Assembly: GCA_036555325.1 (NCBI GenBank)
Contig: DATBLQ010000039.1
Span: forward strand, 35,432 to 99,431
DNA: 64,000 nucleotides
From: DATBLQ01 sp036555325
Lineage (GTDB): Bacteria; Pseudomonadota; Alphaproteobacteria; Rhizobiales; Aestuariivirgaceae
Direction: 5' to 3'
Part shown: one piece after another, positions 25,742-33,754 of the stretch
Numbering within the stretch: position 1 is the first letter of the stretch
How the letters are laid out: each line of letters begins with the position of its first letter
The notes under the pieces: model-generated
What the model saw: the letters and a program-made list of their open reading frames with translations, nothing else
Database searches by the model: none
Told to the model about the DNA's origin: nothing
Program-made: the position numbers and the translations under genes

Positions 25742-27340
25742 CTAAAGCTGGAATTCCTGGAACGCCCGCCGGAACCAAGGCGCGGTGGACTTGTAGGCAT
25801 CGAGAAAGAGCCTATACCGCCGGTCGAAGTAGGCGCGCCTTGCGGGATCATGACGAACCAGCATCCCGTCTGGGTGTTTTTCCATCATATCCCATGGTGA
25901 AGCGATCCATCCCAAGCCGAAAGCAGCAAGTCGCGCCGCTCCCCTAATTCCTGCAAGCTGGGGATGCTCGGGCACGGCCAGATCTCGCCCCAGGCAGTCA
26001 GCCAATATTCGCGACAGGCTTGCGCTTGCCGCCGCGCCGCCCAAAAGCTTCACCGGGCTTGCCGACAAAACCCCGGGCTGTTGAGATACCGAGGCGAACG
26101 CCCAGCGGGTATTGATTGCAATTCCTTCGGCAACGGCTCGCACCAACGTAGAGCGGTCATCGGTTAGCGACAATCCAAGTAATGCGCCGCGCAGGCGATG
26201 ATCATCCACTGGCGCTCGTTCCCCTGCCAGCCACGGCAGAAAGACGGGGGTAGCGTCCCTCTCACCGTCTGTCAGCGCCGCATCGATGAACTCGGCATTT
26301 ACTTCATCAGATGGTCCCCGGCCATTGGTCATCAGGCGAACCATCCAGTCGAAACATGCTCCAGCACTTTCCTGAGTAGCGATTAGAAGGGGCCTGCCCT
26401 CTGCAGCGCTTGCAATAGTCGCATACCCCTCGCTGACGGCGAGACGTCGACCGGGAAAGAAGCCGCCCACCCAAGAGCTCGTTCCCATGTGGAGATGGAG
26501 TTCTCCATCCTTCAGCGCATCACTTCCAAGCGCCGTGGCGGTTACGTCTCCACACCCGCAGCAAACGGGGGTTCCTGCATCGAGCCCCAGGTCCTCTGCG
26601 GCGTTCCCTCCCAGGAGCCCTGCAACATCGCTGCCATTGGCAAGCTCGGGAAGCATTGTGCGGGGGATTCCCACCATGCTGATCAGCCGGTCCGACCAGT
26701 TCATTACCTTTGGTCTGGTATCCAGCATCCAGGTAAGGTTCGCGCAGTCGTAGGTCGTCACGAATCGGCCGGTCGCTCGATGCACGAGCCAGTCCTTGAC
26801 GTCTAAAAGCTTATGTGTCTTGTCCCAAATCTCCGGTTCGTTGTCCCGAATCCACAGCATTTTTCCTGGTGGATCCATGCCGTTGTGAGAGGGTGCGCCA
26901 TTAGCCAATCGCACCCACGTGGCAAGCTTGAATGCGTTATAGCCGAATAGCTTGGGAAAGCCCCCGGTCAGCTTTGCAGTCGTAGCGGCTGACCGTTTGT
27001 CCACCCAAATAAGGCACCGTCGAAGCGGTTTACCCGCCTCATCGCAGCAGATGACGCCACACATTTGAGCGCTGAACACCAATGCGGCCTGGCGCCGTCT
27101 CAAGTCAGGCACTTGTCGATGCAGTTCAGCCATGCCCTGCCGCACAGCGTTCCACCAATCCTCAGGGTCCTGTTCAGCCCAACCAGGAGCAGGGAAATGC
27201 GTAACGTAGGATCGGCTACAATGTCCGATCACCCGGAACTGCCGATCGATCGCCCCAAGTTTTACCCCGCTGGTTCCACAATCGGCAACGATAATGACCT
27301 CTCTATTGCTCAATTCGGCCCACGAAGCCTCCCGCCTCAA
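25742..27340 (-). CDS. FGGY-family carbohydrate kinase (xylulokinase-like)
   Basis: About 532 residues with the two actin-like halves of FGGY kinases: VIIVADCGTSGVKLGAIDR at the start (phosphate-binding DxGTSGxK), FSAQMCGVI, and in the second half LHMGTSSWVGG and KLLGGAAASASLSRILADCLG. Family members phosphorylate sugars or polyols such as xylulose, glycerol, ribulose or erythritol; the substrate here is open. Its position between a CDP-alcohol phosphotransferase and a PimA-like gene suggests it makes a phosphorylated polyol or sugar for lipid head groups, not central catabolism. The start is uncertain: TTG 27340 or TTG 27313, both with poor ribosome-binding sites. Confidence 0.8.
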   Translation of the reverse strand: MRREASWAELSNREVIIVADCGTSGVKLGAIDRQFRVIGHCSRSYVTHFPAPGWAEQDPEDWWNAVRQGMAELHRQVPDLRRRQAALVFSAQMCGVICCDEAGKPLRRCLIWVDKRSAATTAKLTGGFPKLFGYNAFKLATWVRLANGAPSHNGMDPPGKMLWIRDNEPEIWDKTHKLLDVKDWLVHRATGRFVTTYDCANLTWMLDTRPKVMNWSDRLISMVGIPRTMLPELANGSDVAGLLGGNAAEDLGLDAGTPVCCGCGDVTATALGSDALKDGELHLHMGTSSWVGGFFPGRRLAVSEGYATIASAAEGRPLLIATQESAGACFDWMVRLMTNGRGPSDEVNAEFIDAALTDGERDATPVFLPWLAGERAPVDDHRLRGALLGLSLTDDRSTLVRAVAEGIAINTRWAFASVSQQPGVLSASPVKLLGGAAASASLSRILADCLGRDLAVPEHPQLAGIRGAARLAAFGLGWIASPWDMMEKHPDGMLVRHDPARRAYFDRRYRLFLDAYKSTAPWFRRAFQEFQL

Positions 27341-27360
27341 ATAGAGTTAGGACATTCAGC

Positions 27361-28530
27361 TCAGTCCACACTTCGCCCCTCCTGCCGGTCATTGAATCTT
27401 TTGACCGCAGAAGCGTAGACAGACTCGATTGCCACGGCGACCTGTCTTATGTCGAATTGTCTGGCATGCCCGCGCCCCCACTCAGCCCGTGACTTCAGCA
27501 ACTCTTCATTGTTCGCTGCCTCGATAATGGCGTTGGCGAGCGCCTGCGCGTCCCCGGCCGTAAACAGCGACTGCCGCCCCTCCCCCGTCAAAACCGAGCG
27601 AAATCCACGATTATCTGCCGCGATGACCGGAACCCCCGCCGCCAATGCTTCTACGATTACGATCCCGAAGCTTTCACCTGACGGAGAAGGAACGACCACC
27701 AGATCGACACTGCGCAACAATTGCTTCACCTCCTCATCGGTCGGTGCGCGCTTGAAACGCAGTTCATTGCCGGCACCCCCGCCTTGAGCTCTCAGAACCT
27801 GATTCTCGAGTTTTCCCGCACCAGCAATCGTCAGCGACAGTTTCTTTGCTCCAACGGGCGCATCTCGCTCACTGATAAGGTGCCATGCCTTGAGCAGAAC
27901 ATCGATCCCCTTTCGTCCCTCGAGTCGTCCTATGAACAAGACGGAGAATTCATCTGACAGCCGGCGCTTGTCTTTTGCAACGGCGAAGAACGGCTCAAGA
28001 TCGATGCCCGGAGGAAGGACGATCGGCTGTGCACTGCCCTCACCCGTACGAAGGTGAGCCAACGGCGCCGGCGAGACAGCAATTGCTCCATCAAGCCACA
28101 TCAAAAGCCGCCTGCTGATGAGTTGGAAAAGGAGCCTCAACAACCGTCCCGAAGCAGTATCGGGGGGTGTATCGTGGAAGGAGGCGACGGTAGCAACTCT
28201 TGTCCTGCGCAGCACTTGCATTGCCAGAAAAGGCACCCAGACGCCATGACAGTGCACTATGTCCGGTCGCCATACGGCGATGCGCTGACTGAGCTCGCAC
28301 AGCTCTGACCGGCTCGCCCAGGAGAGTTCGAAGCGCGTCCCAACCAACGAAATCATCTTGTGCGCTCCAAGACACAACACATCGTTCGCCTGCGACTGGG
28401 GTGGCGGTCCAGGCGCAATGGTAAGTGTTTGGTGACCTCGCCTTCTAAGTTCCTTGCATAGATCCCGAACATGGTTCTGCACCCCGCCCGGACGGTCGAT
28501 GGCATAGGGACAGATTTGAATGACCCTCAT
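27361..28530 (-). CDS. Glycosyltransferase family 4, PimA-like
   Basis: A 389-residue GT-B enzyme. Its start, MRVIQICPYAIDRPGGVQNH, followed by an ELRRRGHQTLTIAPG segment, is strikingly like mycobacterial PimA, which mannosylates phosphatidylinositol (PGGVQNHV at residues 14-21). Further family parts: IVHCHGVW, AVSPAPLAHL, FSVLFIGRLEGRKGIDVLL, and the donor-site PSPSGESFGIVIVEALAAG with its EX7E pair. The start ATG 28530 overlaps the upstream stop as ATGA. Predicted role: adding mannose or another hexose to an inositol lipid at the inner membrane. Specificity cannot be settled by eye, since other GT4 enzymes share part of this pattern. Confidence 0.75.
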   Translation of the reverse strand: MRVIQICPYAIDRPGGVQNHVRDLCKELRRRGHQTLTIAPGPPPQSQANDVLCLGAHKMISLVGTRFELSWASRSELCELSQRIAVWRPDIVHCHGVWVPFLAMQVLRRTRVATVASFHDTPPDTASGRLLRLLFQLISRRLLMWLDGAIAVSPAPLAHLRTGEGSAQPIVLPPGIDLEPFFAVAKDKRRLSDEFSVLFIGRLEGRKGIDVLLKAWHLISERDAPVGAKKLSLTIAGAGKLENQVLRAQGGGAGNELRFKRAPTDEEVKQLLRSVDLVVVPSPSGESFGIVIVEALAAGVPVIAADNRGFRSVLTGEGRQSLFTAGDAQALANAIIEAANNEELLKSRAEWGRGHARQFDIRQVAVAIESVYASAVKRFNDRQEGRSVD

Positions 28531-29258
28531 GCTCGCAGTCTGCGAAAAATACTGATCTGTGTATGGGTAAAGTCGAGGAGCGAATATGCGGCCAGCCACA
28601 CCATCAACCATCCAAGCACATCGAATCGCCAACAGATGAGTGCCAGCAGTGGGAGTGTATGATCAATCCCTGAAAATGCGGAAAAGACAAAGTTCATCAC
28701 ACCCATTCTTGCATCGCGGGGATGAGTGTCTGCAGGTTCGGCTACCGGCGAGGAGCGCGCTTGGAGATATACTCTGCACAGCCGCGCAAAAGTGTGTATC
28801 CAAGCCGCTGTCAGCCCGATGGACAGAAAGCTTACACGCGTCAGGATCGGATCGCTCAGCACATCGGCAAGATATCCGAGACCTGCGTACAAGATGACAC
28901 GGTAAGCGATATCGAACGCAAAATCGAGATAATGCCCCATCGCGCTCTGCATCTGCTGTACTTGTGCAAGTGAACCATCGACACAGTCGAGAATCGAATA
29001 AACAACCGCGAGCAGGCAGAGAGACAGTACTGCCTGCGCGGGTTCAAGCGCGAACAAAGCAAAGAGCATCAAAAATAAGATGACACCGTTCATCAACGTC
29101 ACATGATTTGGCTGAATCCAGGTCCTCACGAATATCCAGGTAATTAGCAGCGCCAACGGGCGATACAAAACCACGCATGCCCACTCCCCGCGCAGCTCCT
29201 CGACGAACTGGTGCTGGCGATAACTGTCGACAATCATTCTAAAAGAGGGGTTTTTCAA
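28527..29258 (-). CDS. CDP-alcohol phosphatidyltransferase, divergent (second copy)
   Basis: A 243-residue polytopic protein with the family signature D94-G-S-L-A-Q99-x8-G108-x3-D112-x3-D116; the usual Arg at position 99 is Gln. The four key aspartates are kept, so it may still be active. It lacks the SYxKAR/ERxER motifs of the copy at 25096-25725, so it probably uses a different acceptor or donor, perhaps a soluble CDP-linked head group made by the nucleotidyltransferase at 29370. Start TTG 29258; ATG 29237 is an alternative, neither with a good ribosome-binding site. It overlaps the PimA-like gene by 4 bases and heads this leftward operon. Confidence 0.75.
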   Translation of the reverse strand: MKNPSFRMIVDSYRQHQFVEELRGEWACVVLYRPLALLITWIFVRTWIQPNHVTLMNGVILFLMLFALFALEPAQAVLSLCLLAVVYSILDCVDGSLAQVQQMQSAMGHYLDFAFDIAYRVILYAGLGYLADVLSDPILTRVSFLSIGLTAAWIHTFARLCRVYLQARSSPVAEPADTHPRDARMGVMNFVFSAFSGIDHTLPLLALICWRFDVLGWLMVWLAAYSLLDFTHTQISIFRRLRA

Positions 29259-29311
29259 AGAGTGCCGTCTCTATTTGCCCGTGCTTGCGCACGCGTGATC
29301 TAGCGGCTAAT

Positions 29312-29326
29312 CCTAACCCGCTTAGG
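29312..29326. promoter_or_regulatory. Short inverted repeat in a divergent promoter region
   Basis: CCTAA-CCCGC-TTAGG is a perfect 5-base inverted repeat in the 111-base gap between two divergent head-group genes (29258 leftward, 29370 rightward). It could be an operator half-site pair serving both directions, but the repeat is short and I see no clear -35/-10 pair. Confidence 0.2.
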
Positions 29327-29369
29327 TTTCAAGAGTAATTTGACAAGCTTCATTCGAATCAAGGCTTTG

Positions 29370-30119
29370 ATGGTCAAAACCGCTCTCTTACTTGCTGCTG
29401 GACGCGGCATCAGAATGGGCGCCACCGGCAGGGAACGGCCGAAAGGATTTATCGAAATCGGCGGCGAAACTCTTATTGTCCGATCAATCGGTCTTTTGCT
29501 CGAACACGGCATCGAACGCATCGTCGCGGTCACCGGGCATTTGTCGGAAACCTACGACAAGCTTGCGGCGGAGTATGGGGGAAGGATTCAATGCTTTCTC
29601 AACCCCAATTTTTCATCCTCCGGAAGTTTGGAAAGCCTGCGCGTGGGCCTGCAGCAAGTTCATGAACCTTTCCTTCTGCTCGAATCGGATATCATCTACC
29701 AGCCCGCGGTCCTCGATGCTCTCCTCAAGAGCGGCGAGGAAAACATTGTAGCAGTATCCGGTCCTACTCATGCAGGCGATGAGGTTTATGTATGGGCACG
29801 CACCTCGCCTGGCTTCGCACATTCCCTGCTCCTGAACCTGTCGAAGAGCCGTCAGGAGCAACCTGAAGAACCGCTGGGCGAACTGGTCGGCATCCTCAAG
29901 ATCGGGACCAAACTTCGCTCATTGCTCGACTTTAAGGCCTCTCAATGGCAAAAGGACGATCCCGGGGCCAGCTACGAAACAGGCTTGGTGGCCGTCGCCC
30001 AGTCTTTTCCAATTACCTGCATGAAACTCGCTGGTCTCATTTGGGCGGAGATTGACGATGAGCAAATGCTGGAGCATGTGCGCCGCAACGTATACCCCCG
30101 CCTCGTCGCAAAATTCTAA
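29370..30119 (+). CDS. Sugar/polyol-phosphate nucleotidyltransferase (LicC/IPCT-like)
   Basis: A 249-residue MobA-like nucleotidyltransferase: LLAAGRGIRMG (7-17), PKG (24-26), VAVTGH, NPNFSSSGS (78-86) and LLLESDIIY with the metal-binding acidic pair. The pattern fits CTP:phosphocholine cytidylyltransferases and CTP:inositol-1-phosphate cytidylyltransferases. In this cluster, CDP-inositol or another CDP-polyol is the natural guess, to be used by the CDP-alcohol phosphotransferase encoded divergently at 28527-29258. Start ATG 29370; the TTG at 29340 is less likely. Its TAA shares four bases (CTAA) with the stop of the convergent LptG-like gene. Confidence 0.78.
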   Translation: MVKTALLLAAGRGIRMGATGRERPKGFIEIGGETLIVRSIGLLLEHGIERIVAVTGHLSETYDKLAAEYGGRIQCFLNPNFSSSGSLESLRVGLQQVHEPFLLLESDIIYQPAVLDALLKSGEENIVAVSGPTHAGDEVYVWARTSPGFAHSLLLNLSKSRQEQPEEPLGELVGILKIGTKLRSLLDFKASQWQKDDPGASYETGLVAVAQSFPITCMKLAGLIWAEIDDEQMLEHVRRNVYPRLVAKF

Positions 30120-31321
30120 ATGATCTTGCGTCGCATCATGAGTTGTAATGCGGCGATCGTCACGACAATGAGCAACGGGCCTCCCCACGCCGCTGCAACG
30201 GCTGGAAGAAAACCAAGCTCTCCCATCGTTACGAATAACTTGACCATCGAATAGGCAGCATACCCCGACAGAAAAATGATCAGGTATTTGGCTCGGGGCC
30301 TGACAATGCCGTTGTCGAATAAGGCGAGGGTTGCCGCCAGGAGCGCCATGAGTCCGGTTACAACGCCTCTCGCGTATCTGTAGTTGAGCCACGTCTTGTA
30401 GTCGCTCACCGGCGGCTCCGTGCTTTCCTGTGCGGCAAGCTGCTGGAGTACGGGCTGGGGGAGGTATTTCGCTGAAATATCGTGGAGCCTGAAAATGCGA
30501 GGATCGAGATTGAGCACAAGTCGCTCGGTGTCGGACTTTTTGGACAACATGAAATCGGAGTTCCGTGCGGCGACCGACTCCATCGAGGTCCCAATCGGCC
30601 AGCGCACCGGATCCTCCACCCGCCAGACGCTCTCGGTTGGAGTTTGCAGAGCACGTCGGGCCTTGACGATTTCAACGAGCCTATTCTCTTCAGAGAGGCG
30701 GTAGAGCGTCAGATCGTAGAGCACGGTTGGAGCCCCGTAGTCGATACGGGCGGACATGATATCTCCACCGACCTTTGCCCAGCTGACGTGCGAGGACAGT
30801 CGGCGGTCGTACCGCTGGCCAAGCTCGCCAAGCCCCGCCTCCATTTGTAGCGCCAATGCAACTGGCCTAATCCTTAGGTCGAGGCACAACTGGATTGAAG
30901 TAAGCACAAGCGCCAGCAGCAACGGTGCTGCAAGACTTTGAACAGGTGACTGACCTCCATTCCAGACGATAATGCGCTCTCGCAGCCGCGTGTGGCGCAG
31001 TTCCCACCAAATCACTCCCAGGAAAACTGATATCGCCAGCAAGTTTGTGGTGATGTCGATTGCCGAGAGTCCAAGATATAAAGCCACGCGAGCAATTATA
31101 AATTGGCCCTCGGCAGCAGCGGTTCGGGTCAGCTGATTCCAGTCGTCGACAATCTCCATCGACATGGCGATTGCCAGGATGCCACATAGCGCAACGAAAA
31201 TGCGTTCCGCATAGCCTCTTATCGCGTAAAACAGCAGAACGGTGCTGAAATTGAACCCCTTCTGCCAGGTCGCGGTTCTGGCGCTTCGCGAAACTAGGAA
31301 GCTTTCTGCGGCTCGGGTCAT
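30116..31321 (-). CDS. LptG-like (YjgQ family) membrane permease
   Basis: A 401-residue protein with three hydrophobic segments at each end and a large soluble middle part, the layout of LptF/LptG. It follows the LptF-like gene with stop and start adjacent (TAA then ATG 31321). LptF and LptG form the membrane part of the lipopolysaccharide extractor LptB2FG. This pair sits in a head-group lipid cluster and reads as divergent, so it may carry a different lipid; alternatively it is the organism's normal Lpt pair. No LptB-type ATPase is nearby. The 3' end overlaps the convergent nucleotidyltransferase gene by four bases. Confidence 0.75.
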   Translation of the reverse strand: MTRAAESFLVSRSARTATWQKGFNFSTVLLFYAIRGYAERIFVALCGILAIAMSMEIVDDWNQLTRTAAAEGQFIIARVALYLGLSAIDITTNLLAISVFLGVIWWELRHTRLRERIIVWNGGQSPVQSLAAPLLLALVLTSIQLCLDLRIRPVALALQMEAGLGELGQRYDRRLSSHVSWAKVGGDIMSARIDYGAPTVLYDLTLYRLSEENRLVEIVKARRALQTPTESVWRVEDPVRWPIGTSMESVAARNSDFMLSKKSDTERLVLNLDPRIFRLHDISAKYLPQPVLQQLAAQESTEPPVSDYKTWLNYRYARGVVTGLMALLAATLALFDNGIVRPRAKYLIIFLSGYAAYSMVKLFVTMGELGFLPAVAAAWGGPLLIVVTIAALQLMMRRKII

Positions 31322-32449
31322 TTAGTTTGCCAGCTGCGCTTTCAGCACGCCTTGGTGGCGAGTCACCCAGTAACAAAGTACGGTTATGACTGCTATGCCC
31401 ATAAGGTAGGCACCGCTTAAGACGGCCACATCTCTAATGTCGGATGGCCGCGTCCAATCCATTATTGCCGCAGTAACCAATTCCGCCGAAAGCATTAAGC
31501 CACATGCGGTTGGAAGTGCAATCGACTGCGTTCTGCGGTTGGTAATCATCAAACCCGCGAACGCCGAAGCCGGAACCAAAAGACACAACATGCTTCTGAT
31601 AATTCTGCGGGTCACTTCTTTCATTCGATCGATCTTCGACGACTCGGAGCTAGACTTTAGTAACTCCCAGATTGTGGTTTCCTCCAAGTAGTTTTCACGA
31701 GGTGCCATCTTCACCAGCCGATTCATTCGGATTGTTCGACGATATTCGTTTCCCTCAAGTCGCTGGCTCTGGGGAGAACGTCCCTGAAAGGCATCCCCCG
31801 AGCCACCCGGCAAACTCTGGTAGGTGAAGTCCTCAAGAAGCAGTGTCACGAACTCGTTGTCGTCCTGTTGCGTGAACGATGCTTTCTTTGCGGTCACGAT
31901 ATGGTCGACGCCTCCGTGCTCATGGATAAAAACATCAGCCAGCGACCCGTCAGCCAGTTTGTTGCGTGCAACAACGACGTAGTTATCCAACGTGTGGAAT
32001 GTTCGAGGCGAAAGACCATGGCGCACGAATTCACTTTTGTAGGCGGTCACAAGCGAGCGCTGTGCGTGCGTGGTGTCTGGCAAAAAACTGCCGACGATCC
32101 AAAGATTTAAGAGCTGCAATATGGCCGCCATAACGATGACCAGTCCAAAAATGACTGCAATGTCGACGCCAAACGACGCCAATGCGACCAACTCGTTCTG
32201 CTCTCGAAGCCTGAGCAGCGTGTCATAGACCGCGATTAGCAACGCAATAGGAGCCGCCAGAGACAGGACGCGCGGTGCTTCCCACGTCAGCAAGATTGGA
32301 AAATTTGCCAGCCCAACCTGATTGACGGCGACGGTCTCCAGAAGTCCGCCGGCTTTCTCCGTAACGAAGATACCGACAACAATCGCAAGCACCAACAGGA
32401 GGCGAGAAAAAACCGAACCTATGAATCGGATTAAGAACGGCCAGCTCAA
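31322..32449 (-). CDS. LptF-like (YjgP family) membrane permease
   Basis: A 375-residue protein with N-terminal helices (for example FSRLLLVLAIVVGIFVTEKA), then TLLRLREQNELVALASFGVD, the coupling region typical of LptF that meets the LptB ATPase, a periplasmic middle domain, and C-terminal helices. Start TTG 32449 with AGGGG about 5 bases upstream. It is the first gene of a two-gene operon with the LptG-like gene and is divergent from ino1 with 180 bases between. A role in exporting the lipid made by the neighbours is inference from location. Confidence 0.78.
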   Translation of the reverse strand: MSWPFLIRFIGSVFSRLLLVLAIVVGIFVTEKAGGLLETVAVNQVGLANFPILLTWEAPRVLSLAAPIALLIAVYDTLLRLREQNELVALASFGVDIAVIFGLVIVMAAILQLLNLWIVGSFLPDTTHAQRSLVTAYKSEFVRHGLSPRTFHTLDNYVVVARNKLADGSLADVFIHEHGGVDHIVTAKKASFTQQDDNEFVTLLLEDFTYQSLPGGSGDAFQGRSPQSQRLEGNEYRRTIRMNRLVKMAPRENYLEETTIWELLKSSSESSKIDRMKEVTRRIIRSMLCLLVPASAFAGLMITNRRTQSIALPTACGLMLSAELVTAAIMDWTRPSDIRDVAVLSGAYLMGIAVITVLCYWVTRHQGVLKAQLAN

Positions 32450-32607
32450 GGTCCCCTATCCTTATGCCGCAATGCCTCGAGAACACACTGAACCGGTCGA
32501 CAAACCAAGAAAATGCTAGGCGACAGATCAACCTTAGGGTATTCGGGTAGGCATGTCACTCCCGCATTGGCGGCATTTGATCAGCACGGCAATTTTGGAG
32601 GCTGTTG

Positions 32608-32637
32608 ATGGTTTGGGCACGGGCAGCCCATGATTAA
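32608..32637 (+). CDS. Possible nine-codon leader ORF overlapping the ino1 start
   Basis: ATG 32608 follows GGAGG (32597-32601) at a good distance, reads MVWARAAHD and stops at 32635-32637, just after the ino1 ATG at 32630. The ino1 start itself has no good ribosome-binding site; an in-frame stop at 32606-32608 blocks a longer ino1. A ribosome ending at 32637 could restart at 32630, so translation of ino1 may depend on the leader. Too short to be sure. Confidence 0.35.
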   Translation: MVWARAAHD

Positions 32638-33754
32638 GGTGGGGCTCGTTGGGATCGGAAACTGCGCAAGCTCGCTGGTCCAAGGCATTGCCTATTGCAG
32701 GGCAAAGGACGGTAACGCAATCGGGCTGCCATTTCCTACTCTTGGCAACTATACTCCAAGCGACATCGAGATTGTTTGTGCATTCGATGTTGATAGCCGA
32801 AAAGTCGGCAAAAACCTTTCTGAAGCAATCTTTTCACCCCCCAATTGCACCTCCGTATTCTGGCCTACGGTTTCCAATGGAACGCAGGTTTCACGAGGGC
32901 CAGTTCTTGACGGGGTGTCTGCCCTCATGCGCAACCAATCTGCGGATCGAGGTTTCACCACGGCAGTGGGGCCTGAGCCGAAGCAGGCCGATATCATCTC
33001 GATTTTGCGAAAGGCGGAAGTTGACGTCGTCGTGAATTTCTTGCCGGTCGGCTCGCAACTCGCAAGCGAATTTTACGCGGAGTGTGCGTTGCAAGCCGGC
33101 TGTGCATTTGTCAATGGCATTCCGGTTTTTCTGGCCAGCAATTCGCACTGGTCGAGTCGATTTGCAAGTGCCGGCCTGCCGATTCTCGGCGATGATATCA
33201 AGGCTCAATTGGGGGCCACCATTTTCCACCGGGCTCTGGCGCGGCTGTTCGATATGCGTGGGGGAAAGCTCGACCGTTCCTATCAGCTAAATATTGGGGG
33301 CAACACCGATTTCCTTAACATGACAGATCATGACCGGCTACTTTCCAAGCGCGAGTCCAAGACTGCATCGGTTCAATCCAATATTCGCGAGCCCCTCGAT
33401 ACTGAAAACATACGTGTCGGGCCATCCGACTACGTTCCTTGGCTCAACGATCAAAAAATAGGTTACATCCGGCTGGAAGGACGCCTCTTTGGCGGTGTGC
33501 CGATGAGTGTGGAAGTGCGCCTTTCAGTCGAAGACTCGCCAAATTCAGCCGCCATGGCACTGATCGCGATCCGATGTGCCAAGATCGCGCGAGATAGAAG
33601 GATTGGCGGGGCGGTCGCGGAAGCCTCGGCCTTTCTATTCAAGCATCCGCCCCGTCAGGTTGGGGACGAGGAAGCACTCCTGATGCTTGAGCGATTCGCT
33701 GCCGGGAAAATTCGGGTTATCGAAAGGGAGCGTTTCGCAGGTGTTGGAGCCTAG
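32630..33754 (+). CDS. ino1: myo-inositol-1-phosphate synthase
   Basis: A 374-residue enzyme converting glucose-6-phosphate to 1L-myo-inositol-1-phosphate with NAD. It matches the actinobacterial/archaeal type: VGLVGIGNCASSLVQGI at the N-terminus (NAD-binding), LGDDIKAQLGATIFHRAL, YQLNIGGNTDFLNM, then LSKRESKTASVQS, VGPSDYVPWL and VSVEDSPNSAAMALI. These blocks are diagnostic of MIPS. Such enzymes are uncommon in proteobacteria. It supplies inositol phosphate to the lipid genes around it and forms an operon with the SDR and CdsA-like genes, with overlapping ends. Confidence 0.93.
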   Translation: MIKVGLVGIGNCASSLVQGIAYCRAKDGNAIGLPFPTLGNYTPSDIEIVCAFDVDSRKVGKNLSEAIFSPPNCTSVFWPTVSNGTQVSRGPVLDGVSALMRNQSADRGFTTAVGPEPKQADIISILRKAEVDVVVNFLPVGSQLASEFYAECALQAGCAFVNGIPVFLASNSHWSSRFASAGLPILGDDIKAQLGATIFHRALARLFDMRGGKLDRSYQLNIGGNTDFLNMTDHDRLLSKRESKTASVQSNIREPLDTENIRVGPSDYVPWLNDQKIGYIRLEGRLFGGVPMSVEVRLSVEDSPNSAAMALIAIRCAKIARDRRIGGAVAEASAFLFKHPPRQVGDEEALLMLERFAAGKIRVIERERFAGVGA

